64,000 bases of DNA from Coccinella septempunctata (Eukaryota; Arthropoda; Insecta; Coleoptera; Coccinellidae): contig NC_058190.1 in NCBI RefSeq assembly GCF_907165205.1, positions 3,790,001 to 3,854,000 on the forward strand, given 5' to 3'. Below, one piece after another: positions 24,201 to 30,424 of the stretch. The notes beneath the pieces are model-generated. The model did not search any database, had not been told where the DNA came from, and worked only from the letters and a program-made list of their open reading frames with translations. The translations under genes were made by a program, and so were the position numbers. Every line of letters starts with the position of its first letter. Positions within the stretch are counted from its first letter, which is position 1.

Positions 24201-27200
24201 AGACTTCAGAATTGAAAAATGGAGAATTATCAATGTTGAAACTTTGCAGTAACTCTATATCAAATTCTGCATTTTTGAAATGAAGAATTGTAAATACAGA
24301 AACTGTACAGTAACTGTATATCTAATACTTCGTTCTTAAAATGCAGAATTATCAATGCAGAAACTGTGCAGTCACTGCATATCAAAAACTGCATTTTCGA
24401 AATGAGGAATTATCAATAGAGAAAGTGTTCGGTAACTACATAAAATACTGCATATTTTCTTTGCAGAAAAATCAATACAGAAACTGTGCTTTAACTAAAT
24501 ATCAAATACTGCATTTTTAAATGCAGAATTATAAATACGGAAACTGTGCAGTCACTGTATATCAACTACTTCATTTTTTTTAAAGAAATATCAATACAGA
24601 AACTGTGCAGTCACTGTATGTCAAACACTGCATTTTTAAAATGCAGGTGTAATAAATCGGAATACGAGATTCCGAATAAATTTGGCATAATTCGAAGAGG
24701 TATCGCTCGAATTTTTTATACATTGTTGCAGCCGTGCTGCAGAGGCATTTTATTATGCGGAAATATGATAGTTTGAGGCGCTTGAGATCAGACGGTATTA
24801 AGTAGCGGGAATTTAAATAATAACCTGACCGATAAGAGTTGAAAATGTTTTTCATGACAATCAGTAAGGAGATCTTTAATTGATTTTAATATCCGGTAAT
24901 AGGGACTTCGGAACAAGCGAAAATGGTTAGTCATGTAGATTGAGAAAGATTTATTAGTCTGGTGACCCTGAGAGGAAACCAGTTCTCAGAATTCGAAGTA
25001 GCCGAAATTTTCTTGTAACCACCGAGCTTGGGAACGCTGATTTTTCAACTCAGCAAGAATGATCGTCCAATGATTTCGATTTTAGGACGTTTTGGTACCA
25101 CCCATAGCGTGGGAGAGAAAGACCGGGGAAAAAGTACTTCGGAAAAAGATAGTCAGTCGGTCCGGGGAGCGTGATCAAGAATAATACCCCTTTAAGTCGG
25201 TCCGGGGACGACTTAAAAATATCGAAAATATACCCCTTCGAGTCGGTACGGATATTGAGAGGAATTATAAGTCATTGTAGAGTCAGTCATTAAGGAAAGA
25301 GAAAAGGGACTTAGAATAAATAGGTTTTCACGAAGTAAGATAAAGGTCTAGGTAGATCACGGAATAGAATCGGAGACTCGGTCGGCTCATAGATATTTGG
25401 AAAGTTCAGTATAAAGAAAAGTCCAGTCGCCGATTTGTGCGGGTAAAGTCTGGTGTCGAAAAGTTTTTCATCGGCAGCGTCACACAAATAGCAGTCGCAG
25501 AAAAGGTAGAAAGTTCCAATTTTTATATTCGTCCAGATTCTTGAAAGCTCCTCTATAATTCATTGATTAGGTATTGATTAATATTGCGCGTTAAGTGGGA
25601 AGTTGAATTTTAACCCAAGATTTTGATTATGAAAGTATGTTTTATTGTTTTGCGCTTATTTGCATGTGTTTAAGAAATTGAAGATTTTTGTTGGTCGTCT
25701 TGGACCGAGTACGTATTTGTAGAGAAGTTCCAATTTTTTTTTTTTTTTTTCCAATAGATTTATTTGTTAAAGTTTTTCATGAGTTTCATTTAAACTACTC
25801 CTCAGAAATAATATCAACTTCAAGACATGTCCTTCGTGCGACAGGCCGGATCCACACATTTTTTCCCCTTTCGAGGGCCTTCTTATTGTGTATTTAACAT
25901 CTTAAAAATAATCACCCCATGATCAGTGGAAAGCCGCTCTTCCATTGATCAAGATACGGGGTGCATTATTACACAGGATTATCGATACAGAAAATATACA
26001 GTTACTGTATTTCAAATGCATTTTTGAAATGCAGAATTATCATTACAGAAACTGTGCAGTTTCAGTACAGTCATTTCTGTGCTGCATTCTGGTGGCACTT
26101 ATAGTGTAGTATCTGTACAGCTCCTGTATATTGTGTTTGTTGGGTACTTCATCAATTGTAGAAGCATTTAAACTCCTGACTTGTTCTCCAACAGGCGCGG
26201 ATCAGCTTTCATAACAATTTTGTATTAATCGGATTGCAGTTTTGAAAAACGAACATTCATTGTGTTGACTGACGATAAAAAGTTTTAAGCTGTTCCATAA
26301 TCGGTACCTTTATTGAAAAATTGTAATCACAACATTGATCTACTTCTTGTGCTGAATCGCTCATAACGTAAATCTGCAAAAATCTATTGTCTGCGTTTGT
26401 TGGTGGCAACAATTAATGATTAATTAAGCCTCATGCGCTTTGAATACCTGCGAACTTGTGCAGCTTGCCTAGTGACATCTGGGCAGATACCAGGTGGCAA
26501 AGGAAACTAAAAAGAAGTGTTACTTATTTTCACATGGCTGATTTTTATATATGTTTTGAAGAATATTACTCTGAAGTTATATTATAAGTGACAGACAATT
26601 TCCATGGGCCAAAACTCTTGCCAGACGCTTTGAAGCTGCAAAAAAAAATGAATTTTAGTTATTTTCACATGTCTGATATTGAAATACGTCATCGGAGTAA
26701 CTATAAAAAAGTTATATTTCATCATTCACAAAGTTGAAAGTTGAAAGATTCTTCTGCAACATATGGTATAAGAAACATCGTGCTATCACTACTTTCATCA
26801 GATTCCTCCCAATTTTCACGAGCAAGTTGTATATTGATTAGGGCGTTTGGTCAGGAAATTTCATCTTTTTTTAATGAGCACATTATAACCGAAACGCGGA
26901 GGGCTGATGTTTCATTCCAAAGATTCAAGATCATAAAACTATCATGAAATCAAAAAACTATTCATCTCCCATAAGATATCCAAAAACATGGTGTATGCAC
27001 TGATTAGATTTTGTTTTTCCCGCTTCGAAAATAAGAGATAAGTTTCGTTTTTCCCACTGTAGGTAGCGCCGTTTAGGAATTGACAGTTGTCAAATAATAT
27101 TTGAAAATAATTTGAATCCATTACTACGACTTGCGAATGTGCTGTATTTATAAGCGATTATTTGTGTGTGAAAATGTATTACTTTCGATAAAGGTCGTAC

Positions 27201-30200
27201 AACATTCATTTATTGAACATGTCGTTCAGTTTTCTGTATGGACAATCAACAACTACAGCTAAGAATTCGGTGTTGTTCGACTATCGCCCTTTGTTGTTGG
27301 AAATTGAGGCAGAGCCAAATCAGATGAACATTCGGGACGGATAGAGCTAACAGTTTCATGGCAAATTCAGCAATATTGAAGCAATAAAGGAACTGTATTG
27401 AAAATACGTAATGTGAATTGTGAGCATGTATTAAGAAACAGAAATATGTTAATCCGTTCGAGTCTGTTCTTCAAATATTCTTCACAAGTATAGTAAAAAT
27501 TGCGTTTCAGTCAACTGAATATATTGAATATTTCGTCAATCAACTGTGTTTTATTGAAATCATATTGAATTGCTTTCCTCACGATTACAATTTGTCAAAC
27601 AAAAATTATCTCGAAAAAAGATAGAAGTACTCCTTCGAATCCTTCTATAGTGTTGAAATATCTGCAAATTCGTTTTTACAACGAAAATACAAGTGTAAAT
27701 CACAAATTTTCGTTAACGGCTAATTTTTTGATGGATCAGGAACACAGAGATGACTGTAATCTGTGATCGATATAAACGCAGAACAAAATGAAGCGAGAGA
27801 GTATCATTAGATTTTCTTTCGTAGAACAAGGATAGAACATGGTGGCGCCGCCACGAAACGAATCTCTTATTTTCGATTTAGTCTAATGTCATTTCATTCA
27901 AAAATTGACGAGTGCATACACCATATTTTTAGACATCTTAATCTCCCATCATTCAGTTTCCGCGACGTCAATCAAGATCATTTTGACGTTAAAAATAATA
28001 TTCAAAAACTGTAGTCAGTTTTTCACTTATTTTCGATAGTATCGTTTATTTTTTCATTGCAGAAATTCCGGCGAGAGAATTCAGAACTTTTCGAAGCTCC
28101 TTCATGCCAACCGACAGGAAGCCAAGAATTATCTTCCCCGCTCTATCCGTTCCAGAGCAACTTGCATAGTTCGGAGTCCGCATTATTTTCCAGTTTCGAG
28201 CGGAGCGATTCAACAAAATTAGATTTGAGATATTTCGAATCATCCGATACATCGTTTTCGCCCATCGTTTCAGGTGAATGAAAGATTCGATGTTATACGT
28301 TTATTTATTCCTGAATTCTTTATTCTTTTAGGTGGTCGAAAATCGACTTCGTTTGGGAGCGTTTCAGACGATATAAAAATTAAAAATTTGTACGGTTTAG
28401 AAGAATATCCAGTTTCGATGAGTACCGAAGTAAGCACGGCCCAACCAACTATCGAAAAATCCCATTCCATCATCAAATCCAACGATAGTTTATCGAGCAA
28501 GAAGAGCGTCCGCATATCCGAAACCTTCGAAGATATGGAAGAAACTTCAGACGAGGAAGGAGAAACGGATGCCAGTAGCGATTTGAGCATAAGCGTCCAA
28601 GAGAACATACTGGGGATTCCAAGGAACAAATCGAAGAAAAAACAGAAGATCGACTGGAAACACGAGAGGGAAATCAGATCGGAAATCGCAGATATTGAAC
28701 CACCCGAAGAGAAAGTTGAAAATAAGGTGGAGGAAAGCGTAGGACAAGAGGTAGAAGAAACTGAAAACATCCCTAAGATAGAATCCAACAACGGTAATAC
28801 TAAAAAACCTACAAGTAACCACAAGCAGAACAGTTCATCGCACGAGGTGAAGGATTCAACGGAACAAGTCGAGAATCTACCGAATCACAGTCATAACGCT
28901 TCGGGACAAACTGATCAATTGGACGCCGCCGAGAAATTCGTAATTTCCGAGGACGACTCGAGATTAGCCGAGTATAGGAGCGCGAGGAAATGCCGTTGCT
29001 GTAAGTGCAAGGAGAAGCTGCCCATAGTCCATCACAGTTCTGGCGACGATCCGAATAGGAAGATTTTGTTGCAGACCGGAGTGGACAGCTGCACCCAAAC
29101 CTCCATAGACCGTTCGGATCGGAGTTCGCAGATCGAGTTCGTGTCCAAAACCACTAAAGACAGTTTTTCGAGCGGCGTATCTAATAAGAGCGTGTCGGTT
29201 AGGTGCAAATTGAAGGGCGATGTGAGCTCGAACTACATGCAAAAACCGGAGAAACACTGCTCGTGCAGCGTGTGCTCCCGGAGGAGATCCGAAGAGGATC
29301 GTTCGGTGCTTCAGAAAGATAGTTTCTGCGATAACCCTTGCGTTCGTATGGAGACGGAGACGACGAACACTCAGTCTCAGAAAAAATGCAGTTTGCCACG
29401 GAGAAAAACCATCGGCACCGTTTGTAAGCCTCAAACGCGCGATCAGGTTTGTCTCGCGAAAAAACCCTATGGAAGAAGTGAGGAGATGTTTCCTTGTGAA
29501 CGTTTAAGAGACGCTATGCTGTCCCGGCAAGGAAGCAACGAATCTGTATCGTCCAACGATGAAAGTTACAGGGATAGATTGGGTCTTCCTTATCAAGACA
29601 ATGATGAATACAAAAGGTTAGTCAGGGAGTTGGAGGAGAAGCTAGTGGCCAGAAACAGGGAGAGGGTGAGGAAGACGATGAAAGAATTCGAAAAATGTAG
29701 CACTCGAAATCAAAACTTAAGGAAACCAATACTTTACGACGATAGCTCTTGTGGCGAAGAACCGATACTCACGAAAATAGTCCATTTGAAAACTAGCGAT
29801 GCGGAAAACAAGAACGTTGAGAGACTGAGAGCTCCATCGGTATCACCCAGGAGAAGATGCGCGGTGAAAGAGGTCAACACGGTTGAAACCATGCAGAAAG
29901 AAATGGAAACTATGGTTCACAGGGTTCCACCAAGGCCTCCCAAATATTACTACGAAAGAGATCCCATACACTGGCAGATGGACACCAACTCTGGCGAATG
30001 GTACCGAGTTTCAGACGTGAATATTTGCGATCCTTACGATACTTACGAGCCAGAGCCGAGGTATTCGCAGCCGGTTCCGATGAGCAGGAGGAGGATGATG
30101 GAACGGTTTGAGGAAGAACCACACTGTGAGGATTGCGATGATTTGAATAGACGTTACGGTCATAGGTACAATATATTGTCTTGTCCACGACACAGGTTGG

Positions 30201-30232
30201 ATCGACTTCCACCAAGGCATCGTAAAAGATGA
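51..30232 (+). CDS. DC-STAMP/RING membrane protein (DCST1/DCST2/Sneaky family), 3' part, 14 exons, with giant C-terminal tail
   Basis: This is the partial 3' end of a multi-exon gene; its 5' part lies left of the window. Joining 51-204, 504-672, 4423-4587, 4656-4902, 4964-5185, 9963-10299, 11129-11290, 14700-14828, 16623-16793, 17245-17331, 18680-18826, 19157-19669, 28063-28273 and 28332-30232 gives one open frame of 1,537 residues and a TGA. Every junction is GT-AG with matching phase. Residues 1-245 match the end of the DC-STAMP domain and residues 261-303 form a C4C4 RING. Residues 320-1537 are a low-complexity Ser/Glu/Lys/Arg tail. Family members (DCST1, DCST2, Drosophila Sneaky, nematode SPE-42) are sperm membrane proteins needed for gamete fusion or sperm plasma membrane breakdown. 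Human DCST1/2 are about 700-770 residues, so this tail is exceptional. The tail could instead be a second gene, but the continuous frame argues for one transcript. Family assignment is strong; DCST1 versus DCST2 is undecided. Confidence 0.82.
504..672 (+). CDS. DCST-family gene, exon 2 in window (DC-STAMP domain)
   Basis: The acceptor is AATAATTTCAG and the donor GTGAATC. It encodes residues 52-107, including KIGTHMAIDYSLFWIMNLIR, the hydrophobic helix-plus-DYxLxW segment diagnostic of the DC-STAMP domain. It ends in phase 1 (single G), joined by CA of the next exon to make Ala. No ORF of 60 codons or more was available for this exon, so it was found by reading between splice sites. Confidence 0.8.
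735..813. repeat. Short hairpin (25-bp inverted repeat)
   Basis: ATCATAAATCACTCGTGATT at 735 is repeated inverted, with one or two mismatches, at about 790-813 around a 30-base loop. It lies in the DCST intron and is probably a remnant of a small fold-back element. Confidence 0.5.
1175..1252. repeat. 17-bp tandem repeat, 4.5 units
   Basis: The unit CTTTTCGTCCGTATACA (variants GCATACA, GCAAACT) is repeated about 4.5 times in the DCST intron. A small open frame over it is composition-driven and not a gene. Confidence 0.7.
1715..2399. mobile_element. Palindromic repeat family P, copy 1
   Basis: This is one of at least five related copies. It starts GGTTAGTCTTGGCTCGTAC and ends with the inverse (TAGTCTCACCC). 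Inside the start comes a TTCTTGAGGTCAAAAGAAAC block that recurs inverted near the far end. Copies share internal blocks such as CACATCTGTGGATCTTTC and AAAATATGAAGAATAC. No coding capacity: a fold-back MITE-like element. Confidence 0.65.
2400..3011. other. Intron sequence, nothing recognised
   Basis: AT-rich DCST intron between family P copy 1 and the MULE-like element. A 76-codon minus-strand open frame shows no domain and is taken as chance. Confidence 0.5.
3130..3375. mobile_element. hAT-type MITE nested in element M copy 1
   Basis: 246 bp with inverted ends CATAGACATAGAGACATGG and CCATGTCCCTATTTCTATG, flanked by the 8-bp duplication GACAGAGC (3122-3129 and 3376-3383). The second copy of element M lacks it, giving a clean empty site. 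Eight-base duplications are typical of hAT. Confidence 0.75.
4169..4375. mobile_element. Small MITE nested in element M copy 1
   Basis: 207 bp with inverted ends TACAGTGACTCT / AGAGTCACTGTA and an inner pair GACAGTGGCGACAATT. It is flanked by CACACAC on both sides (4162-4168, 4376-4382). The corresponding place in copy 2 of element M is uninterrupted. Confidence 0.7.
4423..4587 (+). CDS. DCST-family gene, exon 3 in window
   Basis: The acceptor is CTGTTTTTCAAG and the donor GTGAGT. It encodes residues 109-162, with PNIPTVHIAGEGFLADLL, an extracellular-loop segment with the conserved CLPIPIPP motif before the last membrane helix. Phase 1 at both ends fits its neighbours. A fold-back transposon ends at 4401, so only 21 bases separate transposon and exon, and the polypyrimidine tract sits in that gap. 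Confidence 0.85.
4656..4902 (+). CDS. DCST-family gene, exon 4 in window (last membrane helix and cytosolic linker)
   Basis: The acceptor is CATTTAACAG and the donor GTGAGT. It encodes residues 164-244. The hydrophobic stretch ASILALCLLLTIFEPYG is the final membrane helix. It is followed by the family signature CYYYPRRAKERAVWLYN and a very basic helix, RSRASFLKFARRQLRRK. It ends in phase 2. The upstream intron is only 68 bases, a compact ancestral intron without an insertion. Confidence 0.88.
4964..5185 (+). CDS. DCST-family gene, exon 5 in window (C4C4 RING finger)
   Basis: The acceptor is AATTTTGCAG and the donor GTATGA. It encodes residues 246-318. Eight cysteines in CxxC - CxxxxC - CxxC - CxxC order (residues 261, 264, 279, 284, 289, 292, 300, 303) form the C4C4 RING that closes DCST1/2-type proteins and is linked to E3 ubiquitin ligase activity in human DCST1. 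In most relatives the protein ends soon after this domain. Here the phase-2 donor splices on to an acidic tail beginning DSSDEDQ. Confidence 0.88.
5396..5612. repeat. Fragment of the repeat also found at 51758-52944
   Basis: Blocks such as ACTCATGAAATGTCGTTAAT and AGAATTCAGGTCCGCTCA recur in inverse orientation at about 52725-52895. One arm of the element is present here, cut off by the Tc1-like element at 5617. Confidence 0.6.
5877..6531. mobile_element. CAGGGTGG-ended fold-back MITE inside the Tc1-like element
   Basis: Ends CAGGGTGGGCAAATTTCG and its inverse, with TA on both sides. Each arm is about 110 bases, running through TTTAGCACTACAGCTTTTAA and TATCTCCACTGGTTT on the inverse. It shares its terminal motif with the MITEs at 38870 and 43756. 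Non-coding. Confidence 0.75.
6741..6989 (-). pseudogene. Tc1-like transposase, catalytic half (pseudogene)
   Basis: HQVVFSDESRFFLGAHDG and MVWGAIAHGSRSPLVF are the second catalytic Asp block and following strand of Tc1 transposases. It continues the fragment ending WCRERQH at 9139 and degenerates beyond about 6741. Confidence 0.8.
6990..9138 (-). mobile_element. Non-LTR retrotransposon (LINE) fragment inserted in the Tc1-like transposase
   Basis: The minus-strand reverse transcriptase has YRPISILSIISKVFE, DLSCAFDTL, GVPQGSV, LFADDTSV and TKFLGIHMD, i.e. RT motifs in order, Jockey/CR1-like. It begins about 9138 with TGEFPNALKKSVVVPIHKK and resumes at 7393-6995 with NHLPPYFKSLNKRTFKKQ after a Harbinger insertion. 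The usual GPLLF stretch after the GVPQGSV block is missing, so the copy is dead and 5'-truncated. Confidence 0.8.
7413..8112 (+). mobile_element. PIF/Harbinger-derived element nested in the LINE
   Basis: Inverted ends AGCCGGGTTCAGACTATGTA and TACATAGTCTGGACCCGGCT are flanked by the duplication TAA (7410-7412, 8113-8115), the Harbinger signature. The open segment 7703-7894 reads DFEYLINQIGHKID and TFRDATPVKERLAL, the conserved start of PIF/Harbinger transposases. It is 700 bp, with most of the transposase deleted. Confidence 0.85.
9139..9583 (-). pseudogene. Tc1-like transposase, N-terminal half (pseudogene)
   Basis: Starts MPRARVRG, then has an in-frame TAA. It reads on as FERGQIIGLWEAGLSFREIA and RTNRNPTIVVRC, the paired helix-turn-helix DNA-binding region of Tc1-type transposases, and ends at WCRERQH, where the LINE inserted. 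The DDE half continues at 6989. The stop and the insertion make it non-functional. Confidence 0.8.
9963..10299 (+). CDS. DCST-family gene, exon 6 in window (acidic Ser-rich tail)
   Basis: The acceptor is ATTCTCACAG; its first base completes the Arg codon left by the RING exon. The donor is taken as GTAATG after GTG at 10297-10299. It encodes residues 320-431, rich in Asp, Glu, Ser, Thr and Tyr (DSSDEDQ, TTDEPTEETEGSTDEYSYSY). No known domain is recognised. An alternative donor three bases upstream would drop one Val. Confidence 0.72.
10361..11059. mobile_element. Fold-back MITE with about 165-bp arms in DCST intron 6
   Basis: GGAATTAGGAAGGTGGAAAA through CAGATTGTCGTGAATAAAAA at 10373-10490 recurs inverted at about 10935-11047, with outer ends GTGTACGTT/AACGTACAC. 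The centre, about 10545-10870, is unique. It begins about 60 bases after the exon donor. Confidence 0.72.
11129..11290 (+). CDS. DCST-family gene, exon 7 in window (tail)
   Basis: The acceptor is AAAATTTCAG and the donor GTGAGT, both phase 0. Its 54 codons (residues 432-485) begin EKETDIKDELETSSAAS and are acidic and Ser-rich, with one CSC. The upstream intron holds a fold-back MITE at about 10361-11059, almost filling it. Confidence 0.7.
11642..13680 (+). pseudogene. LINE with C-terminal zinc finger, copy 1 (degenerate)
   Basis: Reads through several frames: KDSWWREKAIEIQACVDN (linker), DKSPGLDAVPAEIFKAL, SNCNNYKGISLLS, VLAPLLFNIFA, ELQYADDYAHLS (YADD active site) and EALGLRLNIGKTKI. The C-terminus CGRICRSRLGLFSHRRAH is a CCHH finger. 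An internal deletion near 12230 and several frameshifts inactivate it. The 3' end is the short repeat (TATG)n at 13663-13680, not poly-A. A better-preserved overlapping part is at 30780. Confidence 0.8.
13681..14699. other. Intron remainder, nothing recognised
   Basis: DCST intron between the LINE 3' tail and the exon at 14700. No repeat partner within the window and no coding signal were seen. Confidence 0.5.
14700..14828 (+). CDS. DCST-family gene, exon 8 in window (tail)
   Basis: The acceptor is TCTATTTCAG and the donor GTGAGG, both phase 0. It has 43 codons (residues 486-528) beginning RKLSSMGSERKYVEHPS and ending in an acidic run. It is open through the exon and in frame with both neighbours. 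No domain is recognised. Confidence 0.68.
14941..16320. mobile_element. Palindromic repeat family P, copy 2 (duplicated left arm, nested hAT MITE)
   Basis: Starts GGTGAGTCTTTGAC, repeats the arm at 15031 (GTGAGTCTTTGACTCGTAC), and ends with the inverse, GTACGAGTCAAATGCTCACC. It holds the AAAATACCAAAAATTCAAAG block shared by other copies. A MITE at 15511-16146 interrupts it. Confidence 0.7.
15511..16146. mobile_element. hAT-type MITE nested in family P copy 2
   Basis: Ends CTTAGAATATAG and TATTCTAAG, with an inner GGAAGGAGC/GCTCCTTCC pair. The flanking 8-bp duplication is ATTCTGAA (15503-15510, 16147-16154). 636 bp, non-coding. Other family P copies read straight through ATTCTGAAGGT. Confidence 0.75.
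16623..16793 (+). CDS. DCST-family gene, exon 9 in window (tail)
   Basis: The acceptor is CATTTTTCAG and the donor GTGAAT, both phase 0. It has 57 codons (residues 529-585): a basic-Ser half (SHGSFISRSHSVKPEARK) and an acidic-Ser half (DTESSSDGKRFLSDSEFSE). It was found by reading between splice sites. Confidence 0.66.
16794..17244. other. Intron, nothing recognised
   Basis: 451-base DCST intron between exons 9 and 10, AT-rich, without repeats matching elsewhere in the window. Confidence 0.6.
17245..17331 (+). CDS. DCST-family gene, exon 10 in window (tail)
   Basis: The acceptor is TCTATTCATAG and the donor GTGAGT, both phase 0. It has 29 codons (residues 586-614) beginning NDVKQLIGKSRRNKKSH and ending SSTNSSDEH. 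Short size makes it the least certain coding exon, but phase, splice sites and the repeated SSDE-type ending agree with its neighbours. Confidence 0.6.
17430..18603. repeat. Unclassified repeat with recurring TGTCAGATT motif
   Basis: CATACTCGAGCGTGTCAGAT occurs at 17591 and 17857. TGTCAGATT recurs at 17733, 18308 and 18438, and its inverse AATCTGACA occurs near 17660. The right end, about 18603, resembles a transposon terminus (inverse of TATACTGGGTGTGCCATTCG). No coding potential. It looks like a decayed DNA transposon or interspersed satellite. Confidence 0.4.
18680..18826 (+). CDS. DCST-family gene, exon 11 in window (tail)
   Basis: The acceptor is CATTCTCTTCCAG and the donor GTAGAT, both phase 0. 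It has 49 codons (residues 615-663) beginning TSDGEEKTKTNRTSPTSSK and ending EIRSKMMK. It is Ser/Thr/Lys/Glu-rich with no recognised domain. Confidence 0.65.
19157..19669 (+). CDS. DCST-family gene, exon 12 in window (basic tail)
   Basis: The acceptor is TCTTTTTGCAG and the donor GTGAGA, both phase 0. It has 171 codons (residues 664-834). It contains DTSSEDEKRPTRKQRKKYKS and a strongly basic TPRKTRKFRRTNKTEKRLK near the end, like a nuclear-localisation or nucleic-acid-binding patch, though no function is assigned. The following 8.4-kb intron holds a fold-back element with a LINE, a tandem array, a solo LTR and a MULE-like element. Confidence 0.75.
20700..22475 (+). CDS. LINE reverse transcriptase, open 591-codon frame
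   Basis: A long open frame on the coding strand of a non-LTR retrotransposon. It reads KKSGGHDGIRAETLK, ANYRPITLISNIAKILE, GNQFGFRSGMSTEDAI, VIDLAKAFDTVTHDKLL, YGVPQGTVLGPLLF, IGFADDLLI (F-ADD active site), NTSKTKYLTF and KYLGIIIDENLRW, i.e. RT motifs 0-7 in order, then a thumb and C-terminal region. No endonuclease precedes it, so the copy is 5'-truncated although the RT is intact. Jockey-like superfamily by motif; clade not fixed. The lack of stops in almost 1.8 kb implies recent insertion. Confidence 0.85.
   Translation: MFNKMYAAKENDEKIKGFVSTHILSFWKLLKQSSQEMCEHFNEYFSKIGENYAKKISVPNDFTEKNKYVDKTFFLLPTNKEEVVKTIKSLKSKKSGGHDGIRAETLKEIQGEISEPLTYIINKIFEKARFPNILKLGVVKPLFKGGDRSRMANYRPITLISNIAKILERLIKVRMEAFLNKNDIISGNQFGFRSGMSTEDAIQKATAKIYENMDKNIPTLAIVIDLAKAFDTVTHDKLLEKLERYGFRGKMLDLLESYLSDRTQIVNLNDKYSKKCQINYGVPQGTVLGPLLFILYLNDIFEMDSGGQIIGFADDLLILFQDETWESLKRQASNEFKELVKWFRINKLTVNTSKTKYLTFASNRKGTPNLGDLEIDPQMNIAKTQATKYLGIIIDENLRWDEHTSYISRKLRGILYRFKFIKESINSVEHLKMIYDALVVPQLTYGIIGWGGVLDRHKKSIDTLQKCILKVMYGKRITFSSEKIFQISKALDLRLIFAHKILINIQKNKISITKREHKYPTRAEENNYITKRAEKRIGQRCSSYLAPRIYSVIPEDIKKIKNKSKFSKDVKRWMIEGNRDFINNMINSRTG
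22476..23284. other. LINE 3' flank and fold-back interior
   Basis: AT-rich sequence between the RT stop and the right fold-back arm. AATAAAG at about 22596 may be the LINE poly(A) signal. Short Ser-rich minus-strand frames near 22820-23110 have no recognisable domain. Confidence 0.4.
24162..24643. repeat. 60-bp tandem array, 8 units
   Basis: Units begin AAACTGTGCAGTAACTGTAT and continue through ATACTGCATTTTTGAAATGC and AGAATTATCAATACAG, with starts near 24165, 24241, 24300, 24361, 24421, 24481, 24541 and 24600. At least one further unit follows at 25978-26070 after a solo LTR, so the array was split. Confidence 0.85.
24648..25973 (+). mobile_element. Solo LTR of an LTR retrotransposon, splitting the 60-bp array
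   Basis: 1,326 bp from TGTAATAAATCGG to GTGCATTATTACA (TG...CA ends with an 8-bp inverted TGTAATAA), flanked by the 4-bp duplication CAGG (24644-24647, 25974-25977). A TATAAAG lies at about 25410 on the plus strand. No gag/pol is present, so this is a recombined solo LTR. The four-base duplication suggests Ty3/gypsy type; orientation is tentative. Confidence 0.75.
25978..26070. repeat. Remaining unit(s) of the 60-bp array
   Basis: ATTATCGATACAGAAAATAT and AAATGCAGAATTATCATTAC continue the array interrupted by the solo LTR. Sequence decays into non-repeated DNA by about 26110. Confidence 0.75.
26110..26963. other. Intron, nothing recognised
   Basis: DCST intron between the tandem array and element M copy 2. 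AT-rich, with no partner repeats or coding signal. Confidence 0.5.
26972..27940. mobile_element. MULE-like/TIR fold-back element M, copy 2
   Basis: 969 bp with ends TAAGATATCCAAAAACATGG and inverse AGACATCTTA, flanked by ATCTCCCA plus T (26964-26971, 27941-27948). It shares GTTTTTCCCACTGTAGGTAG and CATGGTGGCGCCGCCA with copy 1 but lacks both nested MITEs. Non-coding. Confidence 0.8.
28063..28273 (+). CDS. DCST-family gene, exon 13 in window (tail)
   Basis: The acceptor is TTTTTCATTGCAG (phase 0) and the donor GTGAAT (phase 1). It encodes residues 835-904, Ser/Phe/Glu-rich (KFRRENSELFEAPS, SSFERSDSTKLDLRYF). The split Gly codon joins the terminal exon across a 58-base intron. Confidence 0.75.
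28332..30232 (+). CDS. DCST-family gene, terminal exon (charged tail with cysteine clusters)
   Basis: The acceptor is TATTCTTTTAG; the exon runs open for 632 codons to TGA at 30230-30232 (residues 906-1537). It begins acidic (ETSDEEGETDASSD), then carries three Cys-rich patches: RKCRCCKCKEK near 28985, HCSCSVCSRR near 29256, and HCEDCDD plus SCPRHR near 30120-30195. A Pro/aromatic stretch (VPPRPPKYYYERDPIHW) precedes the end. G+C and codon use look clearly coding against AT-rich introns. No domain is recognised. Opposite-strand ORFs here are shadows. Confidence 0.82.
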
Positions 30233-30290
30233 TCCATTTATGGTGTTCTGTTTGACATTTATGAAATGTTCCTTGGTTAGTTGGTAATGA

Positions 30291-30296
30291 ATTAAA
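30291..30296 (+). promoter_or_regulatory. Possible poly(A) signal ATTAAA for the DCST-family gene
   Basis: ATTAAA, the commonest variant of AATAAA, lies 59 bases after the TGA. The 3' UTR would be about 75-90 bases. LINE-derived sequence begins near 30425, so the UTR probably ends before it. Confidence 0.4.
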
Positions 30297-30424
30297 CTAT
30301 TATTAATTGAGGAGGTTTTTTCTATAGGATTCTAATGTATGAGAGAATTTCCTTCACTACCAGGGTTAATCTCGATGTTATTATGACCTTAGCTTTGCTA
30401 TCTTCACCCTTCTATCCATAAGGA

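Noticed and set aside
23973..26140. Whole region as one Helitron
   Set aside because: The tandem array would fit, but no TC start, CTRR end with hairpin, or Rep/helicase trace was found, and the LTR explains the central part.
28270..29434. Long minus-strand ORFs (184 and 156 codons)
   Set aside because: They lie opposite the DCST terminal exon, and their composition mirrors its Ser/acid codons. They have no motif or splice context.
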